64,000 nucleotides of DNA from Aquimonas voraii (GTDB lineage Bacteria > Pseudomonadota > Gammaproteobacteria > Xanthomonadales > Xanthomonadaceae), in contig NZ_FNAG01000002.1 in assembly GCF_900101825.1 (NCBI RefSeq), positions 496,001 to 560,000 of the forward strand, read 5' to 3'. The translations under genes and the position numbers were made by a program. Positions 17,512-25,665 of the stretch are shown here, piece by piece. The notes beneath the pieces were generated by a model that did no database searches, had not been told where the DNA came from, and was given only the letters and a program-made list of their open reading frames with translations. Every line of letters starts with the position of its first letter. The first letter of the stretch is position 1.

Positions 17512-18171
17512 ATGAGCCAGCCCGTCCTCTACATCGGCAACAAGAACTACAGCAGCTGGTCGCTGCGGCCCTGGCTGCTGCTGAGCCACTTCGGTGTCGA
17601 CTTCGGCGAGCGCCTGCTGTGGCTGGACACGCCGGAGTTCGCGCAGGAAGTGGCCAAGGCCTCGCCCAGCCGGCGCGTGCCTGTGCTGCACGACCAGGGC
17701 CGGGTGATCTGGGATTCGCTGGCGATCTGCGAGTACGCCAACGAAACCTGGCTGGGTGGCCGTGGCTGGCCCCAGGATCCCGGCCTGCGCGCGCTGGCGC
17801 GCTCGGCGGCCTGCGAGATGCACTCGGGCTTCACAGCGCTGCGCAGCCAGCTGCCGATGAACTGCGATCGAAAGCCCAATGCCTACCGCTGGAATGCCGA
17901 AGCCCAGGCCGACATCGACCGCGTGCAGGCGCTGTGGGCGCAGTTGCGCGAGGCTTCGGCGGGGCAGGGGGCGTTCCTGTGTGGCGGCTTCGGCATCGTC
18001 GATGCCATGTTCGCGCCGGTGGTGATCCGCTTCCGTGCTTATGGCGTCGAGCTCACCGACACCAGCCGCGCCTACATGGACGCGATGCTCGGGCTGCCGG
18101 CGCTCAAAGCCTGGATCGAGGCTGGCATCGCCGAGCCGCATCGGCTCGCCAAGTACGAAGCATTGAAGTGA
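17512..18171 (+). CDS. Glutathione S-transferase family protein
   Basis: 219 residues with a thioredoxin-fold N-terminus (PVLYIGNKNYSSWSLRPWLLL, where the Ser/Tyr cluster is the glutathione-activating site in this subgroup), the cis-Pro region RVPVLHDQG, the DSLAICEYAN glutathione-contact motif, and an all-helical C-terminal domain containing FGIVDAMFAPVV. It most resembles the YfcF-like subgroup of bacterial GSTs. Substrate unknown. The stop codon overlaps a GTG start of the downstream transporter gene, so the GST-EamA-apt genes look like an operon. Confidence 0.9.
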   Translation: MSQPVLYIGNKNYSSWSLRPWLLLSHFGVDFGERLLWLDTPEFAQEVAKASPSRRVPVLHDQGRVIWDSLAICEYANETWLGGRGWPQDPGLRALARSAACEMHSGFTALRSQLPMNCDRKPNAYRWNAEAQADIDRVQALWAQLREASAGQGAFLCGGFGIVDAMFAPVVIRFRAYGVELTDTSRAYMDAMLGLPALKAWIEAGIAEPHRLAKYEALK

Positions 18172-19109
18172 GTTCCGGCCAGTCCACCGCGGCGCTCGCG
18201 GCGATGACCCCGCAGCGCGAGCGCAGCCCGGTGCTGGCCATGCTGATGGGGGCGGTGCTGATCAGCAGCACCAGCGCCTTCGTGCGCGTGGCCGACGTCG
18301 CGCCCACGGTGTCGGCCTTCTACCGGATGTTCTTCGGGGGCTTGATGCTGCTGTTCCTGCTGCGTGCGGTGAACGCGCCCTGGCGACCGCGCACGATGCT
18401 CCTGCTGGCGCTGTCGATCCCGGCCGCTGCGTTCGCTGCCGACCTGATGGCCTGGCACCGCAGCATCCATCTGGTGGGGCCGGGGCTCGCAACCCTGATC
18501 GGCAACCTGCAGGTGTTCTTCATGGCGCTGGCCGGCGTGCTGTTCTATCGCGAGCGGCTGGGGCCGCGCTTCCTGCTGGGAGTTGGTCTCGCTTTTGGCG
18601 GCCTCTGGCTGCTGGTCGGGCGCAGCTGGGCGGAGGTCGGCGCAGGCTTCCAGTGGGGCGTGTGGCTGGGTGTGTTCACCGCCTTCATGTACGCGATCTA
18701 CATGCTTAGCTTCCGCCGCATCCAGCAGCGCGAACCCACGGCCAGCCCGATGTACCTGCTGTGCTGGTGCTCACTCGTCTGCGCGCTGATGCTGGGTGGC
18801 GCGGGCATGGTCGAAGGCCACAGCTTCGCGATTCCCAACCTCAAGACCTGGGGCGCCCTGATCGGGCTTGCGCTGTTCGGCCAGGTGCTTGGCTGGCTGC
18901 TGATTTCGTATGCGCTGCCGCGCCTCGATGCCTCGATGGTCGGCCTGCTCCTGCTGCTGCAGCCGCTGCTGGCCTTCGGCGTCGACGTGGCCCTGTTCGA
19001 TCGCGCCACCGATGGTCTCGACTGGGCCGGCCTGGTGCTGTCCGCGCTGGGCATCTTCATCGGCAGCCAGCGCGGGCGCGCGGCGGCCCCTACACAGGAG
19101 TCCGCATGA
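18168..19109 (+). CDS. EamA-family (DMT superfamily) membrane transporter
   Basis: 313 residues from GTG 18168, whose codon overlaps the stop of the GST gene; an internal ATG at 18204 is the alternative. About ten hydrophobic helices arranged as two EamA repeats: first AVLISSTSAFVRVADVAPTV...FYRMFFGGLMLLFLL...GNLQVFFMALAGVLFYRERL, second GVWLGVFTAFMYAIYMLSFRR...LDASMVGLLLLLQPLLAF. Such proteins export or import small metabolites; the substrate cannot be read from sequence. The last four bases overlap apt (ATGA). Confidence 0.88.
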   Translation: MSSGQSTAALAAMTPQRERSPVLAMLMGAVLISSTSAFVRVADVAPTVSAFYRMFFGGLMLLFLLRAVNAPWRPRTMLLLALSIPAAAFAADLMAWHRSIHLVGPGLATLIGNLQVFFMALAGVLFYRERLGPRFLLGVGLAFGGLWLLVGRSWAEVGAGFQWGVWLGVFTAFMYAIYMLSFRRIQQREPTASPMYLLCWCSLVCALMLGGAGMVEGHSFAIPNLKTWGALIGLALFGQVLGWLLISYALPRLDASMVGLLLLLQPLLAFGVDVALFDRATDGLDWAGLVLSALGIFIGSQRGRAAAPTQESA

Positions 19110-19633
19110 ACACGACCGACCTGATCGAAACGCTGATCCACCCGGTGCCGGACTTTCCCAGGCCCGGCATCCTGTTTCGTGACATCTCGCCGCTGTTGGC
19201 GGATCCCAAAGGCTTTCGTGCGGCCGTCGAGGCGCTGCTGGCGCCCTGGCGCAGGCAGCCGCCGCAGGTGTTCTGCGGGGTCGAGTCGCGCGGTTTCATT
19301 TTCGCCGCGGCCATGGCGCATTCGCTGGGCTGTGGCTTCGCGCCGATCCGCAAGCCCGGCAAGCTCCCCGGCCCGCTGCTGCGCGAGGCCTACAGTCTGG
19401 AATACGGCGAGGACACGCTTGAACTGCGTGCCGACGCTTGGACACCCGGAACACGCGTGGTGATCGTCGACGACGTACTCGCCACAGGCGGCACCCTGCA
19501 GGCGGCTGCCAAGCTGGTCGCGCGCAGTGGCGCCAGCTTGATCGGCGCCGGCGTTCTGATCGAGCTCGAAGGCCTGGGCGGGCGGGCGCGGCTCGAAGTG
19601 CTGCCCGCCCTGCAGGCCGTCCTGCGCTACTGA
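19106..19633 (+). CDS. apt: Adenine phosphoribosyltransferase
   Basis: 175 residues, type I phosphoribosyltransferase. Visible: the N-terminal PVPDFPRPGILFRDISPLL, the GVESRGFIFAAAMA loop, RKPGKLP, and the PRPP-binding VVIVDDVLATGGTLQAA. It salvages adenine to AMP. The ATG at 19106 has CAGGAG upstream and overlaps the transporter stop. Placement with a transporter and a GST is not diagnostic of a shared pathway. Confidence 0.96.
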   Translation: MNTTDLIETLIHPVPDFPRPGILFRDISPLLADPKGFRAAVEALLAPWRRQPPQVFCGVESRGFIFAAAMAHSLGCGFAPIRKPGKLPGPLLREAYSLEYGEDTLELRADAWTPGTRVVIVDDVLATGGTLQAAAKLVARSGASLIGAGVLIELEGLGGRARLEVLPALQAVLRY

Positions 19634-19702
19634 GTCGCGTACGAATGTGCGCAGGCCTGGTATCGCCGCCCTCGCCGGGGGCGATCGTGCCTCGGAGTTG
19701 GA

Positions 19703-20350
19703 TCAGGGCTCGAACCCGTTGGCGAAGACGCCGGCTTCGAGGAACACGATCTGGGTCAGCGCCTGCTGATCGCGGCAGCCCGCGGGGTTGTTGCAGTCCT
19801 CGATCAGAAAGGCGCGGAGGATCGCGCTGGGGCTGGCCTCGCCGGTCCACTCGAAAACCAGCTCAGCCTGCGTTTTCGCCTGGTTGTCGGTGTGCGAGAG
19901 CGCCCAGGTGCCGCAAGTGGCGGGGGCAGGGATGTAGGCCCATCGCCCATTGCCCGGCACCGTGAAGCTGCCGGCGCCCTGGCTTGCATTGGCCTTGGCC
20001 CAGAGCAGCACGCCGCGCGCGCGGCGCAGTGGGTCGGGATGCTGCAATCGCAGCTGCAGGGGCAGGCCGGGGTAGAAGCGGGCCGGCGCCACGAGTGTCC
20101 AGCCCTGCGGCGGCGGGCTGGCAAGGGTCGGGCTCATCGGGACCAGCGGCAGCGAGTTGACCTCGCAGATCGGCGAGCCCTGCGAGTTGGCGCGCGATTC
20201 GCAGGCGCCGAGTCCAAGCAGGGCGATCAGCCCGGTCAACAGGGCCAGATGGCCGTGCGCCCGACTGCATGCCGTGGCCCTGCCGCGGATGCGCTGTTGG
20301 GGGGCTGGCGTCGGCTGGGAGGGCATCGAATTGAGGGGGCGTTTGTGCAT
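19703..20350 (-). CDS. Predicted lipoprotein with C-terminal FANGFEP motif
   Basis: Up to 215 residues. After a basic N-terminus a hydrophobic segment ends in a lipobox LGAC (C50), predicting an outer- or inner-membrane lipoprotein. The mature part has several paired cysteines (SPICEVN, PATCGTW, EDCNNPAGC) and looks beta-rich. It ends in VFANGFEP, a motif closely matching the C-terminal FIFADGFETSQ of the sugar dehydrogenase at 23851 and the IFRDGFDPP of the neighbouring DUF1800 protein. Family not recognised. The start could also be the in-frame ATG at 20326. Divergent from the DUF1800 gene. Confidence 0.75.
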   Translation of the reverse strand: MHKRPLNSMPSQPTPAPQQRIRGRATACSRAHGHLALLTGLIALLGLGACESRANSQGSPICEVNSLPLVPMSPTLASPPPQGWTLVAPARFYPGLPLQLRLQHPDPLRRARGVLLWAKANASQGAGSFTVPGNGRWAYIPAPATCGTWALSHTDNQAKTQAELVFEWTGEASPSAILRAFLIEDCNNPAGCRDQQALTQIVFLEAGVFANGFEP

Positions 20351-20457
20351 GTGGGTGGTGTGCGGCGCGCGTGCGGCCTTCCGTGATTCGGCTCACGGCA
20401 GACTAGCAGCCTAGTTTGCGATTGTTTGCAAACTTTCGCGCGGTTCTGGAACCGTCC

Positions 20458-22242
20458 ATGAAATCTCCCTCGCTTGTCCCTACGCTGCGCCTTCTCGCCA
20501 CCTTGGGGTTCTGCTGCGGATTCGCGCTGCAGGCCCAAGCCCAGGCGATTTTCCGCGACGGCTTCGACCCGCCGCCCGAGGGCCCCTTCAACGAGGCCGA
20601 GGCCTCGCGCTTCCTGAGCCATGCCACCTTCGGGCCGACGCTCACCGAGATCACCCGCCTGCGCGGCATGGGCTACACGCCCTGGCTCAACGAGCAGTTC
20701 AGTCGGGCCGCTTCGCTGCAGTTGCCGCATCTCGACACCCTGATGTCGATCGACCCCAGCGTCGTCTGGCAGGACAAGCGCAACGACATCTGGTTCCGCA
20801 ACGTGCTGTATCGCGACGACCAGCTGCGCCAGCGCATGGCCTTCGCGCTGTCGCAGATCTTCGTGGTGTCCGATCAGAACGGCTCGGTCGAAGGCAACCC
20901 GAATGCCTTGGCGCATTACCACGACATGCTGAGCCAGAACGCCTTCGGCAACTATCGCACCCTGCTGGAGAACGTGACCCTGCATCCGGTGATGGGCCAC
21001 TACCTGTCGATGTTCAAGAACCGCAAGCCCGATGAGGCTGCGAACATCCGGCCGGATGAGAACTACGCCCGAGAAATCATGCAGTTGTTCAGTGTCGGGC
21101 TGGTGCGGCTGAACCTCGACGGCACGGTCATGGATGGCGATGCGGGCACGCCTGGCGTGCAGCCGATTCCCACCTACACCCAGGACACCATCCGCGGCTT
21201 CGCGCATGTGTTCACGGGCTGGAACTGGTCGACCTGCAACCCGCCGGTCGCCAGCGATACAGCGGGCAACTTCAACTGGTGGGATTGGGAGTACTGCGGG
21301 CCGGGGCCGGGCAACACCGACTGGCGACTGCAGCCCGGCTGGCGCCAGCCGATGCGTCCCTGGGGCGAGGGCACGCAGTTCGGTTCGGTCTTCCATGCCT
21401 CCAGCGGCACCAAGCAGCTGCTGAACTACCCGGGCGTGAGCCTGCCGGGGGGCGTGCTGCCGGCCGGCGGGCAGGCCCGCGCGAATCTGGCGGCGGCGCT
21501 GGACAACGTGTTCAATCATCCGAACGTCGGCCCCTTCTTCAGCCGCCTTCTGATCCAGCGTTTCACCACCAGCAATCCCTCGCCGGCCTATGTCGCGCGC
21601 GTCGCCGGCGTCTTCAACAACAACGGCAGCGGCGTGCGCGGCGACCTGCAGGCGGTGCTGCGGGCGATCCTGCTGGATCCCGAGGCGCGCACGCCGACGC
21701 GGCCACATGCCGGCAAGCTGCGCGAGCCCCTGCTGCGCATCACCCAGCTGTGGCGCGGCCTGAACGCCAGCTCCAGCAGCGGTGCGATCAGCGAGTGGCC
21801 GGACCAGTACGGCGCGCAGGCGGTGCTGAGCTCGCCGACGGTGTTCAACTTCTTCCTGCCGAACTACCAGCTGCCGGGTGAGCTGGCCTCGCTGGGCCTG
21901 TTCGCGCCGGAGTTCCAGATCACCACCGACACCTACATCACCCGCATGACCAACGAGATCGGCGGCAAGGTGTTCTGGGCCTACCAGGGCGCGAACACCG
22001 GCAGCTGGGATCCGGTGAAGGTGGACCTCAATCGCGACATGCAGATCGCCCATGACGCAGGTGCCCTGGTCGACCGCTACAACCTGCTGTTCATGGGCGG
22101 GCGTATGAGCAGCCAGATGCGCACCGTGCTGGTGAACCATCTGAACGGCATGGGCAGCAGCAACAATGACCAACGGCGCGCACGCGTGCAGGACGCCCTG
22201 TGGCTGATCCTGACCTCGCCGGAATACGTGGTGGAGAAGTGA
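20458..22242 (+). CDS. DUF1800 family exported protein
   Basis: 594 residues. ATG 20458 begins a signal peptide (LLATLGFCCGFALQAQAQA), directly followed by AIFRDGFDPPPEGP, a copy of the short 'DGF' motif found at the ends of two neighbours. The rest is DUF1800: ASRFLSHATFGPT, RGMGYTPWLNEQF, LRQRMAFALSQIFVVS, YHDMLSQNAFGNYRTLLE, GHYLSMFKNRKPDE, PDENYAREIMQLFSVGL, and the C-terminal TSPEYVVEK. DUF1800 proteins are widespread exported proteins of unknown biochemical role, nearly always encoded next to DUF1501 as here. The single-nucleotide gap to the next gene indicates an operon. Confidence 0.93.
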   Translation: MKSPSLVPTLRLLATLGFCCGFALQAQAQAIFRDGFDPPPEGPFNEAEASRFLSHATFGPTLTEITRLRGMGYTPWLNEQFSRAASLQLPHLDTLMSIDPSVVWQDKRNDIWFRNVLYRDDQLRQRMAFALSQIFVVSDQNGSVEGNPNALAHYHDMLSQNAFGNYRTLLENVTLHPVMGHYLSMFKNRKPDEAANIRPDENYAREIMQLFSVGLVRLNLDGTVMDGDAGTPGVQPIPTYTQDTIRGFAHVFTGWNWSTCNPPVASDTAGNFNWWDWEYCGPGPGNTDWRLQPGWRQPMRPWGEGTQFGSVFHASSGTKQLLNYPGVSLPGGVLPAGGQARANLAAALDNVFNHPNVGPFFSRLLIQRFTTSNPSPAYVARVAGVFNNNGSGVRGDLQAVLRAILLDPEARTPTRPHAGKLREPLLRITQLWRGLNASSSSGAISEWPDQYGAQAVLSSPTVFNFFLPNYQLPGELASLGLFAPEFQITTDTYITRMTNEIGGKVFWAYQGANTGSWDPVKVDLNRDMQIAHDAGALVDRYNLLFMGGRMSSQMRTVLVNHLNGMGSSNNDQRRARVQDALWLILTSPEYVVEK

Positions 22243-22243
22243 G

Positions 22244-23722
22244 ATGAGCCGGATCGATCGACGCGAGTTCCTCCACCGCGCGCTGCGCGCCACCGCCGCC
22301 AGCGCGGCCTTCGGCTCGATGCTGGGCAAGCTGGAGCTGGCGCAGGCGGCCGCGCCCAAGCTGCTCGGCACCGACTACCGCGCGCTGGTCTGCATCTACC
22401 TGCACGGCGGCAACGACTGCTTCAACATGGTCGTGCCACGCGATTCCAACTACAGCGCCTATGCCGCGCGCCGCGGCGAGCTCGCCGTGCCGCAGAACCA
22501 GCTGCTGGCGCTGAATCCGAGCGTGGCCCCGCTCGGCGGCGGCCAGTTCGGACTGCATCCGCAGATGACCGGCACCCAACAGATGTTCAATGCCGGCCGT
22601 GCTGCGATCATCGCCAACGTCGGCCCGCTGGTCCGCCCGATGAGCAAGGCCCTGTACCAGCAGGCCGGCACGCCGCGCCCGGCGCAGTTGTTCTCGCACT
22701 CCGACCAGACCGTGCTGTGGCAGACGCCGCGCGCCGATGCCGCCGACCGCACCGGCTGGGGCGGGCGCTTGGCCGACATCTTCGCCGCCAGCAACAGCAA
22801 CCAGGTGCTGTCGATGAACGTGTCGCTGGACGGCGACAACGTGTTCCAGACCGGCGTGCAGGTGGCGCCCTACTTCATGTCCTCGCAGGGCGTGGAGCAG
22901 ATCAGTTTCATCCAGACCGGCGCCGCCAACTGTGCCGATGGCGGCCAGGGTTGGAACCGTCGCCGCTGCCTTGCCTTCAATGCCCTGCTCGATCAATCGC
23001 AGACGCACGCCTTCGAGCGCGCCTACGCGCTGAAAACCCGGCGCACTCTGCAGACCACCGACCAGGTCGTGGCCGCGCTGGCGAACGTGCCTGCCGACGA
23101 CGTGCTGTTCCGACCGTTCTGGGACGCCTTTGGCCTGGCCTGGAACCCGAGCAACCTGCCGGCCCTGCCGCGCCTTGCCGCGCAGCTGCTGATGGTGGCG
23201 CGCATGATCCGCGCCCGCGACACCCTGCAGATGAGCCGCCAGCTGTTCTATGCAGGCCTCGGTGGCTTCGACACCCACGACCGCCAGCTCGAGGATCATC
23301 CCGGACTGTTGCGCCAGCTCTCGCAGGCGGTCATGGCCTTCTATCAGGTGCTCGACAACCCGGCGATGAGCCTGGGCAGCTCGGTCACCACCTTCACCGC
23401 CTCGGAATTCGGTCGCACTCTGTCGATCAACGGCGACGGCACCGACCACGGTTGGGGCGGGCACCATCTGGTGTTCGGCGGCGCCGTGCAGGGCGGACGC
23501 TTCTATGGGCGCTTCCCCAGCCTCGCGGCCTCGGCCAGCAATCCCGACGATGCCGGTTGGGGGCAGGTCATCCCGACCCTGTCGGCCGACCAGTACGCGG
23601 CCACGCTGGCGCGCTGGTACGGGCTGTCGGATGCGGATCGGTCCACGATCTTCCCGAACCTGCAGCACATGAGCGGCAACCTGGTCGCGATCGAAGGGCC
23701 CAACCTCGGTTTCATGGTCTGA
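22244..23722 (+). CDS. DUF1501 family protein with TAT-type signal
   Basis: 492 residues. The N-terminus RIDRREFLHRALRATAASAA has the twin-arginine form (RREFL) and a hydrophobic h-region, predicting folded export. DUF1501 (sulfatase/alkaline-phosphatase-like fold) features: LVCIYLHGGNDCFNMVVPRD at the start, later YAGLGGFDTHDRQLEDHPGL, TASEFGRTLSINGDGTDHGW and GGHHLVFGGAVQGGRFYG. The conserved Asp/His residues in these motifs resemble metal ligands of the alkaline phosphatase superfamily, but no reaction has been assigned to the family. It starts 1 nt after the DUF1800 stop; partners in one exported system are likely. Confidence 0.93.
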   Translation: MSRIDRREFLHRALRATAASAAFGSMLGKLELAQAAAPKLLGTDYRALVCIYLHGGNDCFNMVVPRDSNYSAYAARRGELAVPQNQLLALNPSVAPLGGGQFGLHPQMTGTQQMFNAGRAAIIANVGPLVRPMSKALYQQAGTPRPAQLFSHSDQTVLWQTPRADAADRTGWGGRLADIFAASNSNQVLSMNVSLDGDNVFQTGVQVAPYFMSSQGVEQISFIQTGAANCADGGQGWNRRRCLAFNALLDQSQTHAFERAYALKTRRTLQTTDQVVAALANVPADDVLFRPFWDAFGLAWNPSNLPALPRLAAQLLMVARMIRARDTLQMSRQLFYAGLGGFDTHDRQLEDHPGLLRQLSQAVMAFYQVLDNPAMSLGSSVTTFTASEFGRTLSINGDGTDHGWGGHHLVFGGAVQGGRFYGRFPSLAASASNPDDAGWGQVIPTLSADQYAATLARWYGLSDADRSTIFPNLQHMSGNLVAIEGPNLGFMV

Positions 23723-23850
23723 GCGTCCGCAACCCCCTCCGGATCCCGTCGCCCGGCGCCTTGCGCGCCGGGCTTGTATCCCGCCCGATCCGGGCTCCCC
23801 GTTCCCCTGCGGCGCCGACTGACCGCAAGGCCCCACAAGGTCCGACATCC

Positions 23851-25233
23851 ATGACGCGCTGTGTTCCGCTAACCCTCCTGTTCGCTCCGGTGCTCGCGTT
23901 CGCGCAGACGGTGCCAAACCCGCCACGTTTCGAAACCTACCTTTCGGGTTTCAGCAGCCCGATCGGGCTCACCCACGCCGGCGACGGCAGCGGGCGCCTG
24001 TTCGTCAACCAGCAGGGCGGCGCGTTGCGGGTGGTGCGCAGCGGAGCCTTGTTGAGCACGCCCTACGTCAGCGTGTCCGGTACCAACCCGAGTCTGCAGT
24101 GCACCTATCCAGGCGATTCCAGCCCGAGCACCGTGGGTTTCACCAGCGGCGGCGAGCGCGGCCTGCTGGGCGTCGCCTTCCACCCGGAGTTCGTCAGCAA
24201 CGGCCGGGTATTCGTGAGCCTCACCGATGCCAACGGCGACACCCTGCTGATGCGCTATACGGCCGCGAATCCGGCGGCCGACGTATTGAGCGCGCAGGAC
24301 CTCGCGACCTGCACCGTGGTGCTGCGCGCGGATCAGGATTTCAGCAACCACAACGGTGGCCACATCGCGTTCGGGCCGGACGGTTATCTCTACTTCGGGC
24401 TGGGTGATGGCGGCAGCGGCAACGATCCCTGCAACCGCGGGCAGACCCTGGCGCCAAACAGCCTCAGTAACAGCGGTGATTGCGCGGTCGATGCCAACTT
24501 CACCGCGAACGGCGGCAACCCCGACTCCCGCGCCCTTCTGGGCAAGTTCCTGCGCCTGGATGTCGATGCCACCACCGCGGTCGGCAGCGGTGAGCTGTGC
24601 GGCCGGCCGCGCACGGCGCATCCGGCCGCGTACGGGATCCCGTCTGGCAACCCCGGTGCGACTGGCACCTTGGCGGCGGCCTGCGACGAAGTCTGGTCCT
24701 ACGGCGTGCGCAATCCCTGGCGTTTCAGCTTCGATCGCGAAACCGGCGACCTGTGGATGGGCGATGTGGGGCAGGGCGCTCGCGAGGAGATCAACCTCGA
24801 ACCCTCGGGCGCGGGTGGCCGCAACTATGGCTGGCGCTGCCGCGAGGGGACCATCGCGACCCCGGGCGCGAGCTGCAGCGGCGCTCCCGTGGTGGCCTTC
24901 ACCGAGCCCGCCTTTGACTACGGTCGCCCCAATGGCGCTTGCTCGGTGACCGGCGGCTTCCGCTACCGCGGCCCGGTCTTCGCAGCGCAGGGCCAGTATT
25001 TCTATGGCGACTACTGCAGTGGAGACGTCTGGGCGGCCGCCAGTTCGGGCGGTGGCGGCTTCGCCCATCCGGCGAGCGCGCTGCAGAACGTCGAGTTCGG
25101 CATCACCAGCTTCGGTGAAGGCGAGGACGGTGAGCTGTATCTGGTGAAGTCCGGCGGCAGCCTGTTGCGCCTGAACGGCGCCCGCACCAGCCCCGACTTC
25201 ATCTTCGCCGACGGCTTCGAGACCAGCCAGTGA
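23851..25233 (+). CDS. PQQ-dependent sugar dehydrogenase-like secreted beta-propeller with C-terminal ADGFETSQ
   Basis: 460 residues from ATG 23851 with AAGG upstream. A signal peptide (LTLLFAPVLAFAQ) precedes a six-bladed propeller of the soluble glucose/sorbosone dehydrogenase type: LSGFSSPIGLTHAGDGSGR, GGERGLLGVAFHPEF, NHNGGHIAFGPDGYLYFGLGDGGS, LLGKFLRLDVD, WSYGVRNPWRFSFDRETGDLWMGDVGQ, GRNYGWRCREG and the C-terminal GELYLVKSGGSLLRLNG. The catalytic His is probably in HNGGHIAFG. It ends in FIFADGFETSQ after a short linker. Cofactor and substrate are inferred from the family. It lies 128 nt after the DUF1501 gene on the same strand. Confidence 0.9.
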   Translation: MTRCVPLTLLFAPVLAFAQTVPNPPRFETYLSGFSSPIGLTHAGDGSGRLFVNQQGGALRVVRSGALLSTPYVSVSGTNPSLQCTYPGDSSPSTVGFTSGGERGLLGVAFHPEFVSNGRVFVSLTDANGDTLLMRYTAANPAADVLSAQDLATCTVVLRADQDFSNHNGGHIAFGPDGYLYFGLGDGGSGNDPCNRGQTLAPNSLSNSGDCAVDANFTANGGNPDSRALLGKFLRLDVDATTAVGSGELCGRPRTAHPAAYGIPSGNPGATGTLAAACDEVWSYGVRNPWRFSFDRETGDLWMGDVGQGAREEINLEPSGAGGRNYGWRCREGTIATPGASCSGAPVVAFTEPAFDYGRPNGACSVTGGFRYRGPVFAAQGQYFYGDYCSGDVWAAASSGGGGFAHPASALQNVEFGITSFGEGEDGELYLVKSGGSLLRLNGARTSPDFIFADGFETSQ

Positions 25234-25313
25234 GCTCGAACTGAGCATCGCCCTCAAGTTTCGGGGGCGATCAGCCGCTAGTCTGGCGAGCACGCATTCG
25301 CGCTGAGGTCCTC

Positions 25314-25619
25314 ATGAGCGACATCGCCAGCATCGCCCGCTCCGGCATAGCCGCCGCGCAGACGCGTCTGACTGCTGCGGCCAGCAACATCGCCAATCGC
25401 GAGAGCGCCGACTTCCGGCGCTTCGACGTCGACAGTCGCGAACAGGCCGGCGGCGGCGTCAGCGCCCGCCTGGTGCGCGATGCGGAGCCGCAGACCGGCG
25501 ACGGCCTCACCACCGACCTCGTCTACTCGATCGAAGCGCGCCAGGCCTTCGCGGCCAACGTCAAGGTGCTGAAGACGCAGGACGCACTGCTGGGCAGCCT
25601 GCTCGACACCCGGGCCTGA
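25314..25619 (+). CDS. Orphan mini flagellar rod-like protein (FlgB/FlgC/FlgG fold)
   Basis: 101 residues. The N-terminus IARSGIAAAQTRLTAAASNIAN fits the conserved N-terminal coiled-coil motif of flagellar rod/hook proteins (A-x-S-G-L-x-A-x-x-x-R-L-x-x-x-A-x-N-I-A-N), and the C-terminus EARQAFAANVKVLKTQDALLGSLLD fits their C-terminal motif (Q-R-A-Y-E-A-N-x-K-V-I-x-T-x-D-x-M-L-G-x-L-L). The central domain is almost absent (~40 residues; FlgC is about 135 long). No flagellar genes are nearby. It may cap or regulate rod assembly, or be a remnant; function not known. Confidence 0.75.
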   Translation: MSDIASIARSGIAAAQTRLTAAASNIANRESADFRRFDVDSREQAGGGVSARLVRDAEPQTGDGLTTDLVYSIEARQAFAANVKVLKTQDALLGSLLDTRA

Positions 25620-25665
25620 GCGCGAAGCGCGCGCACGGCTCCCCGCTGATGCGCCGATCCGGGGC

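Noticed and set aside
20236-23926. Two long minus-strand frames (711 and 611 codons)
   Set aside because: Antisense to the DUF1800 and DUF1501 genes, both of which have clear family motifs and export signals.
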